A stretch of 64,000 bases of DNA, taken from the NCBI RefSeq assembly GCF_040253635.1, contig NZ_JBEJGX010000003.1, forward strand, positions 7,589,501-7,653,500, in the 5' to 3' direction. A program made the position numbers and the translations under genes. Position 1 is the first letter of the stretch; each line of letters opens with the position of its first letter. This DNA comes from Streptomyces sp. Edi2 (lineage in GTDB: Bacteria > Actinomycetota > Actinomycetes > Streptomycetales > Streptomycetaceae). This document shows positions 25,429 to 34,988 of this stretch, in pieces. Below the pieces are notes generated by a model. It did no database searches and had not been told where the DNA came from. It saw only the letters and a program-made list of their open reading frames with translations.

Positions 25429-26400
25429 TCAGCCGAGGTGGGTGAGGTCGGGGCGCAGCCGGTGCCAGATCGGATGGCGCAGCCGGCCGGCCGAGGTCCA
25501 GCCGCTCAGCGTGATCTCGGCGACGAGCCGGGGCTCGGCCCAGTGAGCGCCCGGTGTGTCCACGGGGTTGAGGAACGGGGAGTGGTCGAGCGGGATCACT
25601 CCCAGGTATTGCGCCAGCTCCTGGCGCTCCCGCCCTGACAGCCCCGAGCCGACGGAGCCGACGTACCGCAGCCCGGCGGGTTCGGCGATACCCGCCAGGA
25701 CGGAACCGGGCAGGCCGGCCAGCCCGCCATGGCCTTCGGTCCAGCCCCCGATGACCACATCGAGGGTCAGCAGATGCTTCGTCTTGCGCCACTCGGGTGA
25801 CCGGACGCCCGGCAGATATGCAGAGGTCAGCCGCTTCGCCACCACCCCTTCGAGGCCGCCTTGCAGCGAGGCCTCCCAGGCCTGCTGACCGTGGCCCTCC
25901 ACATACTCGGGCACCGACCAGTTCGGGCCGCGCAGCCGCAGCGCGGACAGCAGCCGGCGCCGCTCGTAGTACGGAGAACCGAGCAGCGACCCGTCCAGGT
26001 ACATGAGGTCGAAGAGGACGAGCTGCACGGGGTACTCCATGGCGAGCCGGGCCGTGCGGCGTGGGTTCACCACGCCCATCCGGCGCTGCAGCAGCCCGAA
26101 ATCGGGCCGCCCGCGCGCGTCCAGTACCACCACCTCACCGTCGAGCACCGCGGACCGGCCCCGCAGCTGTTCGCCCAGCGGCCCCAGTTCCGGGTAGGTC
26201 GTGGTCGCGTCGTTGCCCGCCCGGGTGATCAGCCGGATCGTCCCGTCGCCGGGAGTGTTGACGATGCAGCGCGCACCGTCCCATTTGGCCTCGAACGCCC
26301 AGGCCGCCTCCTCGTGCCCGGCGGGCAGCGGGCCGACCGTGGCCAGCATCGGCCGGATCACGGGGTACGAGGCCGAGCCGGGCTCGGCGGACGGGGCCAT
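25429..26400 (-). CDS. ATP-dependent DNA ligase (LigC/LigD ligase-domain type)
   Basis: The 323-residue enzyme has the adenylation motif FEAKWDGAR with Lys39, motif III-like LVLFDLMYLDG, motif IV EGVVAKR and motif V EWRKTKHL, followed by a C-terminal OB-fold region. It lacks polymerase and nuclease domains, so it is a stand-alone ligase of the kind used in repair. The Met at 26400 (MAPSAEPGSASYPVIRPMLA) is chosen because the longer frame is Pro/Arg-rich and unlike protein; no good ribosome binding site is visible. Confidence 0.9.
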   Translation of the reverse strand: MAPSAEPGSASYPVIRPMLATVGPLPAGHEEAAWAFEAKWDGARCIVNTPGDGTIRLITRAGNDATTTYPELGPLGEQLRGRSAVLDGEVVVLDARGRPDFGLLQRRMGVVNPRRTARLAMEYPVQLVLFDLMYLDGSLLGSPYYERRRLLSALRLRGPNWSVPEYVEGHGQQAWEASLQGGLEGVVAKRLTSAYLPGVRSPEWRKTKHLLTLDVVIGGWTEGHGGLAGLPGSVLAGIAEPAGLRYVGSVGSGLSGRERQELAQYLGVIPLDHSPFLNPVDTPGAHWAEPRLVAEITLSGWTSAGRLRHPIWHRLRPDLTHLG

Positions 26401-26521
26401 ATGTCGATGATTGTCGGATCCGGGGGCGCTCGCAGATCGGGTGGGCGGACGCGGGGCTCGTGGAGCGCAGGCGGACGCTCGCCGGTGGTCGGGTGCGCGT
26501 CGGTGGCCGGATGCGCGCCGG

Positions 26522-28807
26522 TCAGGCCGATCGGGCCGAGCCGGCAGTGGGGAGCTGTTCCTCGCCCTCCGTCCGTACATGCGGCAGGGTCCGGTCCAGC
26601 CACCGCGGCGTCCACCAGGCCGCCCGGCCCAGCAGCGTCATCACCGCGGGAACCAGCAGCAGCCGGACCACGGTGGCGTCGATCAGTACGCTCATGGCCA
26701 GGCCGAGGCCCAGCATCTTCACCACGACGTTGTCGCTGACGATGAACGCGGCGAACACGCTGACCATGATCAGTGCGGCACAGGTGATCACCCGGGCGGT
26801 GATCTCCAGCGCGTGCGCCACGCTCGCCTTCGCCTCACTGGTGCGCAGCCACGCCTCGTGCACCCGCGACAGCAGGAAGATCTCGTAGTCCATGCTCAGC
26901 CCGAAGACGATCGCGAACATCATCATCGGCACATAGCTCTCGATCGGCACCGTGCCCGAGACCCCGAGCGCCGGGCCGCCCCAGCCCCACTGGAAGACCG
27001 CCACCACCACCCCGTACGAGGCGGCGATCGACAGGACGTTGAGCACCGCCGCCTTCAGGGCGACCAGCACCCCGCGGAAGACGATCAGGATGATGAGGAA
27101 GGCGAGGGCGACGACCACGGCGATGATCAGCGGGAGCCGGCTGGCGACGAGGTCGAGGAAGTCCACCTGGGCTGCCGTCGTGCCCGTCACATAGCCGTGC
27201 GCGTCGGTTCCCCGCACGGCCTGCGGCAGGAGGTCGTGCTTGAAGCGGTTGACCAGGTCCGTGGTGTCCGCGTTCTGCGGGGCCTGGGCGGAGTAGGCGG
27301 TACCGGTCAGCACCGCGCCGTCCGGGGTGGCCTTCAACGGGGTGACGAAGGAGGCGCCCGACACCTTCGTGAGCACCTTCTTCGCCTGCGCCGCCAGCAT
27401 CGGGCGGTCCGCCTGCGGGACGGCGGACTCGTCGATGACAAGGGTCAGCGGGCCGTTGGAGCCCGGTCCGAATGCCGAGGACATCAGGTCGTAGGCGCGC
27501 CGGTCGGTGAACGACTTGGGGTCGGCGCCGTCGCCGATATGGCCCAGCTGGATCGAGAAGACCGGCAGGGCCAGCACGACGACGATGAGCACCCCGCCCG
27601 CCAGGTACCACCAGGGGCGGCGCTCCACCCGCTGCGCGTAGCGGTGCCAGGTGCCGCGGGCCTCCTCCCCCGGTGCGGAATCCGTCTCGGCGACCGGTCT
27701 GCGGACACGGAGCCGGTCGATGCGGCGGCCGATCAGCCCGAGCAGCGCAGGTACGAGGGTGAGCGCGCCGAGCACCGCGGAGACCACGGTAATGGCGGCC
27801 GCCACCCCCAGTTTGCCGATGAAGGAGAGGCCCGAGACCCAGAGTCCCATCAGCGCGATGATGACCGTGCAGCCGGACACCAGGACCGCCCGGCCACTGG
27901 TGGCCACGGCCTTGCCCGCACCGGTGACCGGGTCCGCACCGTCCATGAGGTTCTGCCGGTGCCGGGTGATCAGGAACAGCGCGTAGTCGATGCCGACACC
28001 GAGGCCGATCATGGTGGCCAGGGTGGGGGAGACGGTGGCGAAGACGAAGACGCCGGCGAGCAGCCCCAGGCAGGCCAGTCCGCAGAAGACGCCGACCAGC
28101 GCGGTCAGCAACGGCACCCCGGCCGCCAGCACGCTGCCGAAGCCGACCAGCAGCACCAGAATCGCCACGGCGAAGCCGATCACCTCGCTGACCAGGTCAT
28201 TGGGCGCGGGCCGGGCCAGCTCGCCCAGCGAGCCGCCGTACTCCACCTCCACGCCGGCGGAGCGCAGCGGCCGCACCGCCGCGTCTACACCGTTCAGATA
28301 GTCAGGGGCGAGGGTGGACGGCTGCACGCTGAACCGCACGGTGAGATACGCGGTGCGGCCGTCGGTGGAGAGCGGCCCGACGTCCGGTGTGCCGGGCGGT
28401 GGTTGGGCGGGGGGTGTGCCAGGCGGGGGCAGCGGGTTCTGCACGGAGAGCACCTTCGGCAGCTTGCCCAGTGCGGTGACGGCGCTGTCGATCCGGCTGC
28501 GGTGGGTGGTGAGCGGCACGGACGCGTCGTGCAGGACTACCTGGCTGCTGTAACCGCCGGCCTGCGGCTCGTGCTTCTGCAGCACCTCGCGGCCCTGTGT
28601 GGACTGGACGCCGGGCAGCGCGAAGTTGTCGGAGTAGTCACCGCCGTACGCGCGCTGCAGCACCTGGAGTCCTACCAGGGCGACCAGCCACAGCACGATG
28701 ACGAGGACGCAGTGCCGGGCACACCACTCGCCGGTGCGGCGCAGCGCCCCCTTGGAGCGGCGCGGACCCGGCGCGGCGGGAGCGCTCGGGGTCTTCGGCA
28801 ACGACAT
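26522..28807 (-). CDS. MMPL-family (RND-type) membrane transporter, 761 aa
   Basis: The protein has the two-fold MMPL layout: one N-terminal helix, a large extracytoplasmic loop, five to six helices with [16 protein letters not shown], a second loop, then the final helices containing [19 protein letters not shown]. The paired GxDY / SMDYE motifs in helices 4 and 10 are the proton-relay signature. Such pumps export lipids or drugs using proton motive force. The start at 28807 ([13 protein letters not shown]) follows a long repeat-rich leader. The methyltransferase gene upstream on the same strand may share the transcript. Confidence 0.9.
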   Translation of the reverse strand: MSLPKTPSAPAAPGPRRSKGALRRTGEWCARHCVLVIVLWLVALVGLQVLQRAYGGDYSDNFALPGVQSTQGREVLQKHEPQAGGYSSQVVLHDASVPLTTHRSRIDSAVTALGKLPKVLSVQNPLPPPGTPPAQPPPGTPDVGPLSTDGRTAYLTVRFSVQPSTLAPDYLNGVDAAVRPLRSAGVEVEYGGSLGELARPAPNDLVSEVIGFAVAILVLLVGFGSVLAAGVPLLTALVGVFCGLACLGLLAGVFVFATVSPTLATMIGLGVGIDYALFLITRHRQNLMDGADPVTGAGKAVATSGRAVLVSGCTVIIALMGLWVSGLSFIGKLGVAAAITVVSAVLGALTLVPALLGLIGRRIDRLRVRRPVAETDSAPGEEARGTWHRYAQRVERRPWWYLAGGVLIVVVLALPVFSIQLGHIGDGADPKSFTDRRAYDLMSSAFGPGSNGPLTLVIDESAVPQADRPMLAAQAKKVLTKVSGASFVTPLKATPDGAVLTGTAYSAQAPQNADTTDLVNRFKHDLLPQAVRGTDAHGYVTGTTAAQVDFLDLVASRLPLIIAVVVALAFLIILIVFRGVLVALKAAVLNVLSIAASYGVVVAVFQWGWGGPALGVSGTVPIESYVPMMMFAIVFGLSMDYEIFLLSRVHEAWLRTSEAKASVAHALEITARVITCAALIMVSVFAAFIVSDNVVVKMLGLGLAMSVLIDATVVRLLLVPAVMTLLGRAAWWTPRWLDRTLPHVRTEGEEQLPTAGSARSA

Positions 28808-28930
28808 GCGTGCTCCCGGTGCGGGCCGGCGCTCCTGGCACAGGCGGACACACAGCATTCAACGGCGGTCCCGCCGCCTCGGCATGCCCACAGGGGGGAG
28901 ACGGGTGCCGTCCGAACGGGTGCGTCGCCC

Positions 28931-29095
28931 TGTCCCCTACGGGCCCGCCATTCCCTACGGGCCTCCTGTCCACTACGGGTCTCCTTGTCCCCTACGGGTC
29001 CCCCCGTCCCTACGGGTCCCCCCGTCCCTACGGGTCCCCCCCCGTCCCTACGGGTCCCCCCGTCCCTACGGGTCCCCCCGTCCCTACGGGTCCCC
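28931..29095. repeat. Minisatellite with 18-bp core units (CCCTACGGG)
   Basis: About eight copies of CCCTACGGG occur; the best-conserved units are 18 bp (GTCCCTACGGGTCCCCCC) at 29006-29023, 29044-29061 and 29062-29079, with a 20-bp variant at 29024-29043. Copies to the left (28931-28980) are more diverged. The array lies between the methyltransferase stop and the MMPL start, so a transcript running through both genes carries it as G-rich RNA. Confidence 0.9.
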
Positions 29096-29105
29096 TGGGC
29101 CCCCG

Positions 29106-29744
29106 TCACCCGCCCGGCGGGAGCCCGTTCTCGCGGAACACCAGCAGATAGCGCCAGAAGAGCAGCCGGCGGATCCGGCACCCGGGAAGCAGCACGGCGG
29201 CGTCCCGGCGAATCCGGGACAGCGGTACGTCCGGCGGCGCGACGGGGGCCTGCACGGGAGCGGCACCGGCCGGACGGCGTCCCTCCGCGGCGGCGACGGC
29301 GAGACGTGCCACCGCGTTCACCGGTACGGCCGCCAGGCTCCAGGCCCAGTCGGCCGCCGACTTCTCCGGATAGCAGCCCAGGATGACCAGCACGCCACCC
29401 GGCGCCAGTGCCTTGCGCAGTGGGGTGACGGTCTCGAAGGGCATGTGGTGGATGGCCGCCAGGCACGAGATGAACTCGTAGTGCCCGGTGGGGAGTTCGA
29501 GCCGGGTGACATCCGCGTGCTCGAAGCGGGGAAGCGGGGAGCCGTCCGCCGGCTCCCCGGCGGTGGCACGTGCGTGCGCAACGACCTCGGCCGACGGGTC
29601 CACCGCATGGACGTCGATTCCCCGCCCGGCCAGGCGGCGGGCGAACCGGCCCGTCCCGCAGCCCACATCGAGTGCGGTGCGGCAGGTCTTCGGCAGGTGG
29701 CGTAACAGCAGCCGGTGATAGTGATCATTGTGGTTGAACGGCAT
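29106..29744 (-). CDS. Class I SAM-dependent methyltransferase, 212 aa
   Basis: The N-terminal Rossmann-like domain shows motif I LDVGCGTGRFARRLA, the acidic residue of motif II (DVHAVDPSAE), and the post-motif HADVTRLELP ... ISCLAAIHHM. The C-terminal ~70 residues are Ala/Pro/Arg-rich. The substrate is unknown. It is followed by the minisatellite and the MMPL transporter on the same strand. Confidence 0.85.
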   Translation of the reverse strand: MPFNHNDHYHRLLLRHLPKTCRTALDVGCGTGRFARRLAGRGIDVHAVDPSAEVVAHARATAGEPADGSPLPRFEHADVTRLELPTGHYEFISCLAAIHHMPFETVTPLRKALAPGGVLVILGCYPEKSAADWAWSLAAVPVNAVARLAVAAAEGRRPAGAAPVQAPVAPPDVPLSRIRRDAAVLLPGCRIRRLLFWRYLLVFRENGLPPGG

Positions 29745-29785
29745 CCACGGACCCTATGCCCGACGTTCCTTGAGGGGGCGCGGTT

Positions 29786-29873
29786 GTCCGGCCGACGGTG
29801 CGTGATCGTCCAGCCGAGGGTGCGAGGTCGTCCGGCCGATGGGGCGTGTTCGTCCGGCCGTCCGTGCCGGTAT
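29786..29873. repeat. 22-bp tandem repeat, 3-4 copies
   Basis: Units at 29786-29807, 29808-29829 and 29830-29851 share GTCC(G/A)GCCGA..G..GCG, with a diverged fourth copy to 29873. It lies in the spacer between the divergent methyltransferase and SDR genes. Confidence 0.75.
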
Positions 29874-30033
29874 CCGGTGCGGCTCCCTACGATTCCCTAC
29901 GCACGTGTGTGACATGGCACGAGGTAAGGATTGAGCTGTTGATGAACCATTCCTGGTCGTTTGCCGAGCGGTTGCTGTCCCGTGGCGGTGGTGGCGGCGC
30001 GAGCCGTCCGCGCGCCGGAGCGGAGGGCGTCCG

Positions 30034-30771
30034 ATGAGCCGGGCGGTGCTGGTGACCGGGGCTTCGCGGGGGATCGGCCGGGCGGTTGCCGAGATCTTCG
30101 CCGCGCACGGCGACCGGGTCGCCCTGCATTACGCGTCACGGCGGGCGGCGGCGCAGGAGGCGTTCGAGGGGCTGGCGGGGAGCGGGCATGTGCTGGTGCA
30201 GGGGGATGTGAGCACGCCCGAGGGGGCGGCGGCGATTGTCGAGGCGGCCGTGGACGGGCTGGGCGGCGTCGATGTGCTCGTCAACAACGCGGCCGCGAAC
30301 CGGGCGCATCCACTGGACCGTACGTCGTTCGACGAGTGGCGGAGCGCCTGGCGGCAGATCGTGGACGTGAACCTGCTGGGGGCGGCGGACGTCACCTACC
30401 ACGCGGCGCGGAGCATGATCGAGCGTGAGGTGGAGGGACGGATCGTCAGCATCGGGTCGCGTGGGGCGTTCCGCGGCGAGCCGGATCATCCGGCGTACGG
30501 CGCGGCCAAGGCGGCGCTGCATGCAATGGGGCAGTCGCTGGCGGTCCACCTGGCGCCCTACGGCATCGGCGTGGCATCCGTGGCCCCTGGTTTCGTGGCC
30601 ACCGAGCGGGTCGCGGACCGCCTCACGGAGGACGTCCGGCAGCAGAGCCCGTTCGGCCGGGTCGCCACGCCGCAGGAGGTGGCGTCCGCCGTCCACTATC
30701 TCGCCTCACCCGCCGCGGTCTGGACCTCCGGGACGGTGCTTGACGTCAACGGGGCGTCGTATCTGCGCTGA
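30034..30771 (+). CDS. Short-chain dehydrogenase/reductase (SDR), 245 aa
   Basis: A classical SDR of standard length: nucleotide-binding TGASRGIGRA near the N-terminus, NNAA motif (VLVNNAAANRAH), catalytic Ser in VSIGSRG, and YGAAKAA for the Tyr/Lys pair. The C-terminal SGTVLDVNGASYLR is typical of FabG-like enzymes. A short reading frame (29942-30037) overlaps its start by ATGA and may only be translated as a leader. A clear hairpin terminator follows at 30850. Confidence 0.9.
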   Translation: MSRAVLVTGASRGIGRAVAEIFAAHGDRVALHYASRRAAAQEAFEGLAGSGHVLVQGDVSTPEGAAAIVEAAVDGLGGVDVLVNNAAANRAHPLDRTSFDEWRSAWRQIVDVNLLGAADVTYHAARSMIEREVEGRIVSIGSRGAFRGEPDHPAYGAAKAALHAMGQSLAVHLAPYGIGVASVAPGFVATERVADRLTEDVRQQSPFGRVATPQEVASAVHYLASPAAVWTSGTVLDVNGASYLR

Positions 30772-30849
30772 GTTCCGGCTCCCCAACGGGACGAGGGGAC
30801 GACGGGACAGCGGGGCAGGGGGGACGGGAAGAGGGACGGAAAAGGGGAA

Positions 30850-30881
30850 GCCCCGGCCGAACGGGGGAATTCGGCCGGGGC
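30850..30881 (+). terminator. Strong hairpin terminator after the SDR gene
   Basis: A perfect 12-bp stem, GCCCCGGCCGAA (30850-30861) and TTCGGCCGGGGC (30870-30881), encloses an 8-base loop. No T-run follows. It sits between convergent SDR and deacetylase genes and can serve both. Confidence 0.75.
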
Positions 30882-31077
30882 GGCTGTGGGGGCGCGGGCG
30901 GTGACGGCGGTGGCCTCGGGCCTGCTGCCGCGCGGCGGCGGGCCGGCTTCCCTGGGGGAGGGCCCTCGGACGCCGTCGTACTGGTGCCCGCTTCCAATTG
31001 AACGATAAACCATAGGGTGCGGTTCCGGCGCATCGGGTGACCGTTCTCACCCGATACCTGCCGTCGCCGCCCGGCCC

Positions 31078-31953
31078 TCAGGGCTCGATGCGGATCGGAC
31101 GGTACCCCTCCTCCAGCAGGCGCGGCAGATACCACTCCAGAGCCGCGACGGTCTGCCGGCGGTCACCGCCCCCGTCGTGCGACAGGACGATCGCGCCGGG
31201 GTGCATCGCACCCAGGACGGTGTGCGCGATGGTCCCGGCCCCGGGGAGGGTCCAGTCCTGTGAGTCGATCGCCCAGCCGACGGGGGACATGCCCAGGTCG
31301 TTGCAGATGCTCAGGGCGGGGTCGTCCCACTCGCCGTACGGGGCGCGGGCCAGGTCGGGGGCGGTGCCGAGAAGGTCCTCGATCAGGCTGCTGGTGCGGC
31401 CGAGTTCGCTGCGGACGGCGCCCGGCGGCAGCGCCGTCAGCTGCGGATGCGTCCAGGTGTGATTGCCGACGGCATGGCCCTCGTCGGCGATGTCGCACAG
31501 CAGCCCCGGGAATTCGATGGCGTTCTCGCCGATGACGAAGAACGTGGCCCGGACGTCGTGCCGGCGCAGAACCCGCAGGACATCGGGGGTGTGGAAGGGG
31601 TGGGGTCCGTCGTCGAAGGTGAGGAAGATTTCGCGGCGGTCGGTGGAGAGGTGGAAGGCGACCTCGGGGTGCGGCGGCGAGGCGCCCGGGCCGGACCGGG
31701 AGGTCTCGCCGGCCATCGGACGGAGCCGGTACGACTGGGGGTCGTGCGCCGCACCGGCCGGACCGCGGGCGGGTACGGGCCCGGCCGGCACGGCGTGCGG
31801 GTCCGGCGGCCGGGGCCGGGCCCGTGGTGGCCCGTCGTTCTCCGGAGCACCGCCGCCGGCCGGGAGCAGGGTGCGGCCGGCGGCGAGCGCCCCGACCACG
31901 ACCGCGGCCTGCACGAACCTCCGCCGCGTCTTCGTGCGCTGCTCGGATGCCAT
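31078..31953 (-). CDS. Tat-exported polysaccharide deacetylase (CE4), 291 aa
   Basis: The N-terminus KTRRRFVQAAVVVGALAAG is a twin-arginine signal. After a ~70-residue Pro-rich linker comes the NodB/CE4 domain with FLTFDDGP (catalytic Asp and metal Asp), NHTWTHPQ (metal His pair), RAPYGEW and the C-terminal IVLSHDGGGDR. It would remove acetyl groups from cell-wall or extracellular N-acetyl sugars. The ATG at 31953 is placed right before the Tat motif; the longer frame to 32073 is unlikely. Confidence 0.88.
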   Translation of the reverse strand: MASEQRTKTRRRFVQAAVVVGALAAGRTLLPAGGGAPENDGPPRARPRPPDPHAVPAGPVPARGPAGAAHDPQSYRLRPMAGETSRSGPGASPPHPEVAFHLSTDRREIFLTFDDGPHPFHTPDVLRVLRRHDVRATFFVIGENAIEFPGLLCDIADEGHAVGNHTWTHPQLTALPPGAVRSELGRTSSLIEDLLGTAPDLARAPYGEWDDPALSICNDLGMSPVGWAIDSQDWTLPGAGTIAHTVLGAMHPGAIVLSHDGGGDRRQTVAALEWYLPRLLEEGYRPIRIEP

Positions 31954-32228
31954 CCTCCACGTGCTCTCATGCGGTTCGCGGCGGGACCGGGAACGACACC
32001 GGTCGGGCCGCGTTCCGCACCCGATCGGCTCGCACGGAACCCGTACGGAACCCGTAAGGAACTCGCGCGGCACTCGTACGGAACCCGCGCGGAATCCGTA
32101 CGGAACCCGCGCCGAAGGGGCCGGGCGGAACTGCCCGCGGGAGGGAGCCTCTGGCCCGCGGCCGCGCGGTGCGGCGGCCCCGCGAGCCTCCCTCCGCCCC
32201 CGCCGGGCGGCCCATAGTTTGTCCGCCT
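31954..32228. other. Divergent spacer with degenerate CGGAACCCG repeats
   Basis: This 275-bp spacer between the deacetylase and APC permease genes contains a run of imperfect copies of (GTA)CGGAACCCG between about 32034 and 32112. Both promoters must lie here; no gene is seen. Confidence 0.5.
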
Positions 32229-34136
32229 ATGAGTCCATTCTTCAGGCCGAAGCGGATGATGGTGGGCCGTCCGCTGGACAGTGCGCGGCTCGGTGAGACG
32301 CTGCTGCCGAAGCGACTGGCGCTACCGATCTTCTGCAGCGACCCGCTGTCCTCGGTCGCCTACGCCACCGAGGAGATCCTGCTGGTCGTCGGCCTCGGTG
32401 GGGTCGCTCTGCTCCATCTGACCTGGTACGCCGCGGCCGCCATCGTGCTGGTGCTGGTCGTCGTGGTGGCGTCCTACCGGCAGACCTGTTACGCGTATCC
32501 CGGGGGCGGCGGGGCCTACATCGTCAGCGCGCAGAACCTCGGGCGGAACGCGGCGCTCACCGCGGCCAGTGCGCTGCTCGTGGACTATGTGCTCACCGTC
32601 GCGGTGTCCGTGGTCTCCGGCGTCGCCGCGATCACCTCCGCGATTCCGTCGCTCGGCGGCCATGACATGGCGCTGTCCGTCGGGTTCGTGGCCCTGCTGG
32701 CGATGATGAACCTGCGCGGCCTTCGGGAATCAGGGCGGGTCTTCGCCGTCCCCACCTACGGGTTCGTCTTCTTCATCTATCTGATGTTCGCGTTCGCGGC
32801 GGTGCGGATCGCCACCGGCACGACCCCGCGCGCGGAATCCGCGGATCTGCCGCTGCACGCCGTCTCCTCCTACACCGGCCTGGCCCTTGTCCTGCTGGGG
32901 ATGCGGGCCTTCGCCTCCGGCTGCACCGCCCTGACCGGCGTCGAGGCGATCAGCAACGGAGTGCCCGCCTTCCGCAGACCGAAGAGCCGCAACGCCGCCA
33001 CCACGCTGCTCATCATGGGCTTCTTCTCCGTCACCATGTTCGCCGGGATCACGGCCCTGGCGATGCTCTACGACGTGCATGTCGCGGTGGAGCCCACCGA
33101 ACTGGGGCTGCCGCCGAACACCCCGACCTCCACCGCCCTCGCCCAGATCGCCCGCGCCACCTTCGGCGAGGTCACCGTGCTCTTCTATCTGCTGCAGGCG
33201 TTCACGGCCGGGGTGCTGATCCTCGCCGCCAACACCGCTTTCAACGGCTTCCCGATGCTCGCGTCGATCCTCGCCGAGGACCGCTACGTCCCCCGGCAGT
33301 TGCACAACCGCGGTGACCGGCTGGTGTTCTCCAACGGCATCATCCTGCTCGCGCTGGCCGCCATCGGGCTGATCATCCTGTTCAAGGCGGAACTCACCCA
33401 CCTCATCCAGCTCTACATCATCGGCGTCTTCGTCTCCTTCACGCTCTCCCAGACCGGCATGGTCCGGCACTGGCGGACCGTACTCGCCGAACGAGGGCTG
33501 CCGGCCCGCGAACGGGTCCGGCACCGGCGCTCCCAGGCGATCAACGCGGTCGGCGCGGTACTCACCGGCGTGGTCCTGGTCGTCGTCCTGATCACCAAGT
33601 TCACGCACGGCGCCTGGATCGTGGTGATCGCCATGCCGCTGCTCTTCATGGGGATGCGCGCGGTGCACCAGCACTACGCGCGGGTGTCGCGGGAGGTGGC
33701 CATCGCCCCGGACGCGCGGCCCTGGGAGCCGGCAGGAAACTATGTCCTGGTGCTGGTCAACGCGTTGAACGCACCCACGCTCAAGGCTCTTGGCTACGCC
33801 CGTGCGATGCGCCCCACCTCACTGGACGCGCTGCTCGTCGCGATCGATCCCGGCGATGCGCGGGGGCTGCGCGAGCAGTGGGACGCCCATGACATCGACG
33901 TACCGCTGCGGGTGCTCAGCGCGCCCTACCGGGACTTCACCCGGCCGGTGATCGACCACGTCCTGGGCGTCTGTGCCCGGCATCCGGGCGGCGCCGTCAC
34001 GGTCGTCATCCCCGAATACCTCGTCGGGCGCTGGTGGGAACAGCCGCTGCACAACCAGAGTGCCTTGCGGCTCAAGGCACGACTGCTGTTCACGCCGGGG
34101 GTGACGGTGGTCAACGTGCCCTACCGGCTCCCCTAG
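32229..34136 (+). CDS. APC-family permease, 635 aa
   Basis: The protein has about 12 predicted membrane helices and a ~150-residue C-terminal soluble tail. LPIFCSDPLSSVAYATEEILL at the first helix is characteristic of a Streptomyces APC subfamily often annotated as amino-acid or potassium permeases. GGGGAYIVSAQNLG and GVEAISNGVPAFRRPKSRNA are further family marks. Substrate is not readable. The start at 32229 (MSPFFRPKRM) replaces the longer frame. Confidence 0.88.
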   Translation: MSPFFRPKRMMVGRPLDSARLGETLLPKRLALPIFCSDPLSSVAYATEEILLVVGLGGVALLHLTWYAAAAIVLVLVVVVASYRQTCYAYPGGGGAYIVSAQNLGRNAALTAASALLVDYVLTVAVSVVSGVAAITSAIPSLGGHDMALSVGFVALLAMMNLRGLRESGRVFAVPTYGFVFFIYLMFAFAAVRIATGTTPRAESADLPLHAVSSYTGLALVLLGMRAFASGCTALTGVEAISNGVPAFRRPKSRNAATTLLIMGFFSVTMFAGITALAMLYDVHVAVEPTELGLPPNTPTSTALAQIARATFGEVTVLFYLLQAFTAGVLILAANTAFNGFPMLASILAEDRYVPRQLHNRGDRLVFSNGIILLALAAIGLIILFKAELTHLIQLYIIGVFVSFTLSQTGMVRHWRTVLAERGLPARERVRHRRSQAINAVGAVLTGVVLVVVLITKFTHGAWIVVIAMPLLFMGMRAVHQHYARVSREVAIAPDARPWEPAGNYVLVLVNALNAPTLKALGYARAMRPTSLDALLVAIDPGDARGLREQWDAHDIDVPLRVLSAPYRDFTRPVIDHVLGVCARHPGGAVTVVIPEYLVGRWWEQPLHNQSALRLKARLLFTPGVTVVNVPYRLP

Positions 34137-34252
34137 GGGTGCCGGTCGGAGTCGTCAGCTGATCGAAAACCCTTTGCGTGGGCGGGGCCAGGGCTACTAC
34201 CGTCACGCCGGCGCGAGAGACGCGTGATCGCGGGATGAGGAGGTTGATGAAT

Positions 34253-34303
34253 ATGGCCGTCGCCGGTCGTCATCGGCATGCCCTCATCCGGCCCGCGCGA
34301 TAG
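34253..34303 (+). CDS. Possible 16-residue leader peptide upstream of the GNAT gene
   Basis: ATG 34253 lies nine bases after GGAGG (34239-34243) and starts a 16-codon frame, MAVAGRHRHALIRPAR, ending at TAG 34301. ATG at 34247 is an in-frame alternative. Two hairpins follow directly: CCGCGC/GCGCGG (34293-34298 and 34308-34313, spanning the stop codon) and GGTCGT/ACGACC (34317-34322 and 34327-34332), the second ending against the GNAT ribosome binding site. The layout is that of a translational attenuator; function is inferred. Confidence 0.45.
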   Translation: MAVAGRHRHALIRPAR

Positions 34304-34337
34304 CACAGCGCGGCCCGGTCGTTCCCACGACCAGGAG
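34293..34337 (+). promoter_or_regulatory. Tandem hairpins next to the GNAT ribosome binding site
   Basis: Stem 1 pairs 34293-34298 with 34308-34313; stem 2 pairs 34317-34322 with 34327-34332 around a TCCC loop and abuts AGGAG (34333-34337). A ribosome stalled in the upstream short frame would disturb stem 1, which could change access to the binding site. Confidence 0.45.
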
Positions 34338-34343
34338 TGATCC

Positions 34344-34859
34344 GTGTCTTTCTCCTCTTCACCAGCCCCTGAGCGGCTGACCACCGACCGCCTCGTCCTT
34401 CGGCCCTGGACCACCGCCGAGGCAACTGCGGTCCTCGGCAACACCCGGTCGGTGCACTGGGCGGACGACTTCCCCGCCGAAGGCGACCGCGTCATAGCCG
34501 GCCTCTTCGAGCAGCACCCCGCCTGGCTCGGCGTATACGGCCACCGTCTGATCATCGAACGTGACAGTGGCCTGGTGGTGGGCTCCATCGGCCTGTTCTG
34601 GCCTCCCGCCGAAGGAACCATCGAGATCGGATACGGCCTGGTGGCGTCCCGCCGCGGCCGGGGCTATGCCACCGAGGCCGCCCGCGCCCTGGCGAACTTC
34701 GCCTTCACCGTGCCCGAGGTCCACACCGTGGCCGCGGGCGCGGAGTTGTCCAACCCGGCCTCCGTGCGCGTGCTGGAGAAGGCGGGCTTCCACCGGTGGA
34801 CCACCGAGGACACCGTGGCCCGCTTCAGGATCGTCAGACGGGACCGCCACGAGCAGTGA
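34344..34859 (+). CDS. GNAT-family N-acetyltransferase, 171 aa
   Basis: A RimJ/RimL-like acetyltransferase: LTTDRLVLRPW at the N-terminus, the acetyl-CoA loop RRGRGYATEAARALANFAF (Q/RxxGxG/A), and the NPASVRVLEKAGFHR motif. It would acetylate an amino group on a protein, metabolite or drug. The GTG at 34344 has AGGAG six bases before it. A short leader frame and hairpins upstream suggest translational control. Confidence 0.9.
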   Translation: MSFSSSPAPERLTTDRLVLRPWTTAEATAVLGNTRSVHWADDFPAEGDRVIAGLFEQHPAWLGVYGHRLIIERDSGLVVGSIGLFWPPAEGTIEIGYGLVASRRGRGYATEAARALANFAFTVPEVHTVAAGAELSNPASVRVLEKAGFHRWTTEDTVARFRIVRRDRHEQ

Positions 34860-34865
34860 TCTGGC

Positions 34866-34892
34866 GGGGCCGGCGGAATCACCGCCGGCCCC
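34866..34892 (+). terminator. Hairpin terminator after the GNAT gene
   Basis: A perfect 11-bp stem, GGGGCCGGCGG (34866-34876) and CCGCCGGCCCC (34882-34892), with a 5-base loop AATCA, lies 7 bp after the GNAT stop. Confidence 0.7.
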
Positions 34893-34988
34893 GGCACACC
34901 GACCATGCGCCGGGCGCGGTTGCCTCAGTGCTGGATCAGGCCGCCGACCGGGACGGGAGCGACGTGACCGGTTGCCGGAAGGGTCTGA

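Noticed and set aside
28931..29095. CRISPR array
   Set aside because: Repeats are adjacent with no unique spacers and no cas genes lie nearby; this is a minisatellite. The same holds for the arrays at 29786, 35071, 40055 and 41957.
26411..29386. 991-residue open frame opposite the MMPL transporter
   Set aside because: It runs through the minisatellite and antisense to a clear 12-helix transporter; the His/Arg/Gln-rich product is a shadow.
29942..30037. 31-codon frame overlapping the SDR start
   Set aside because: The ATGA overlap is suggestive, but its binding site is weak and the Gly/Arg-rich product shows no pattern; kept only as a remark.
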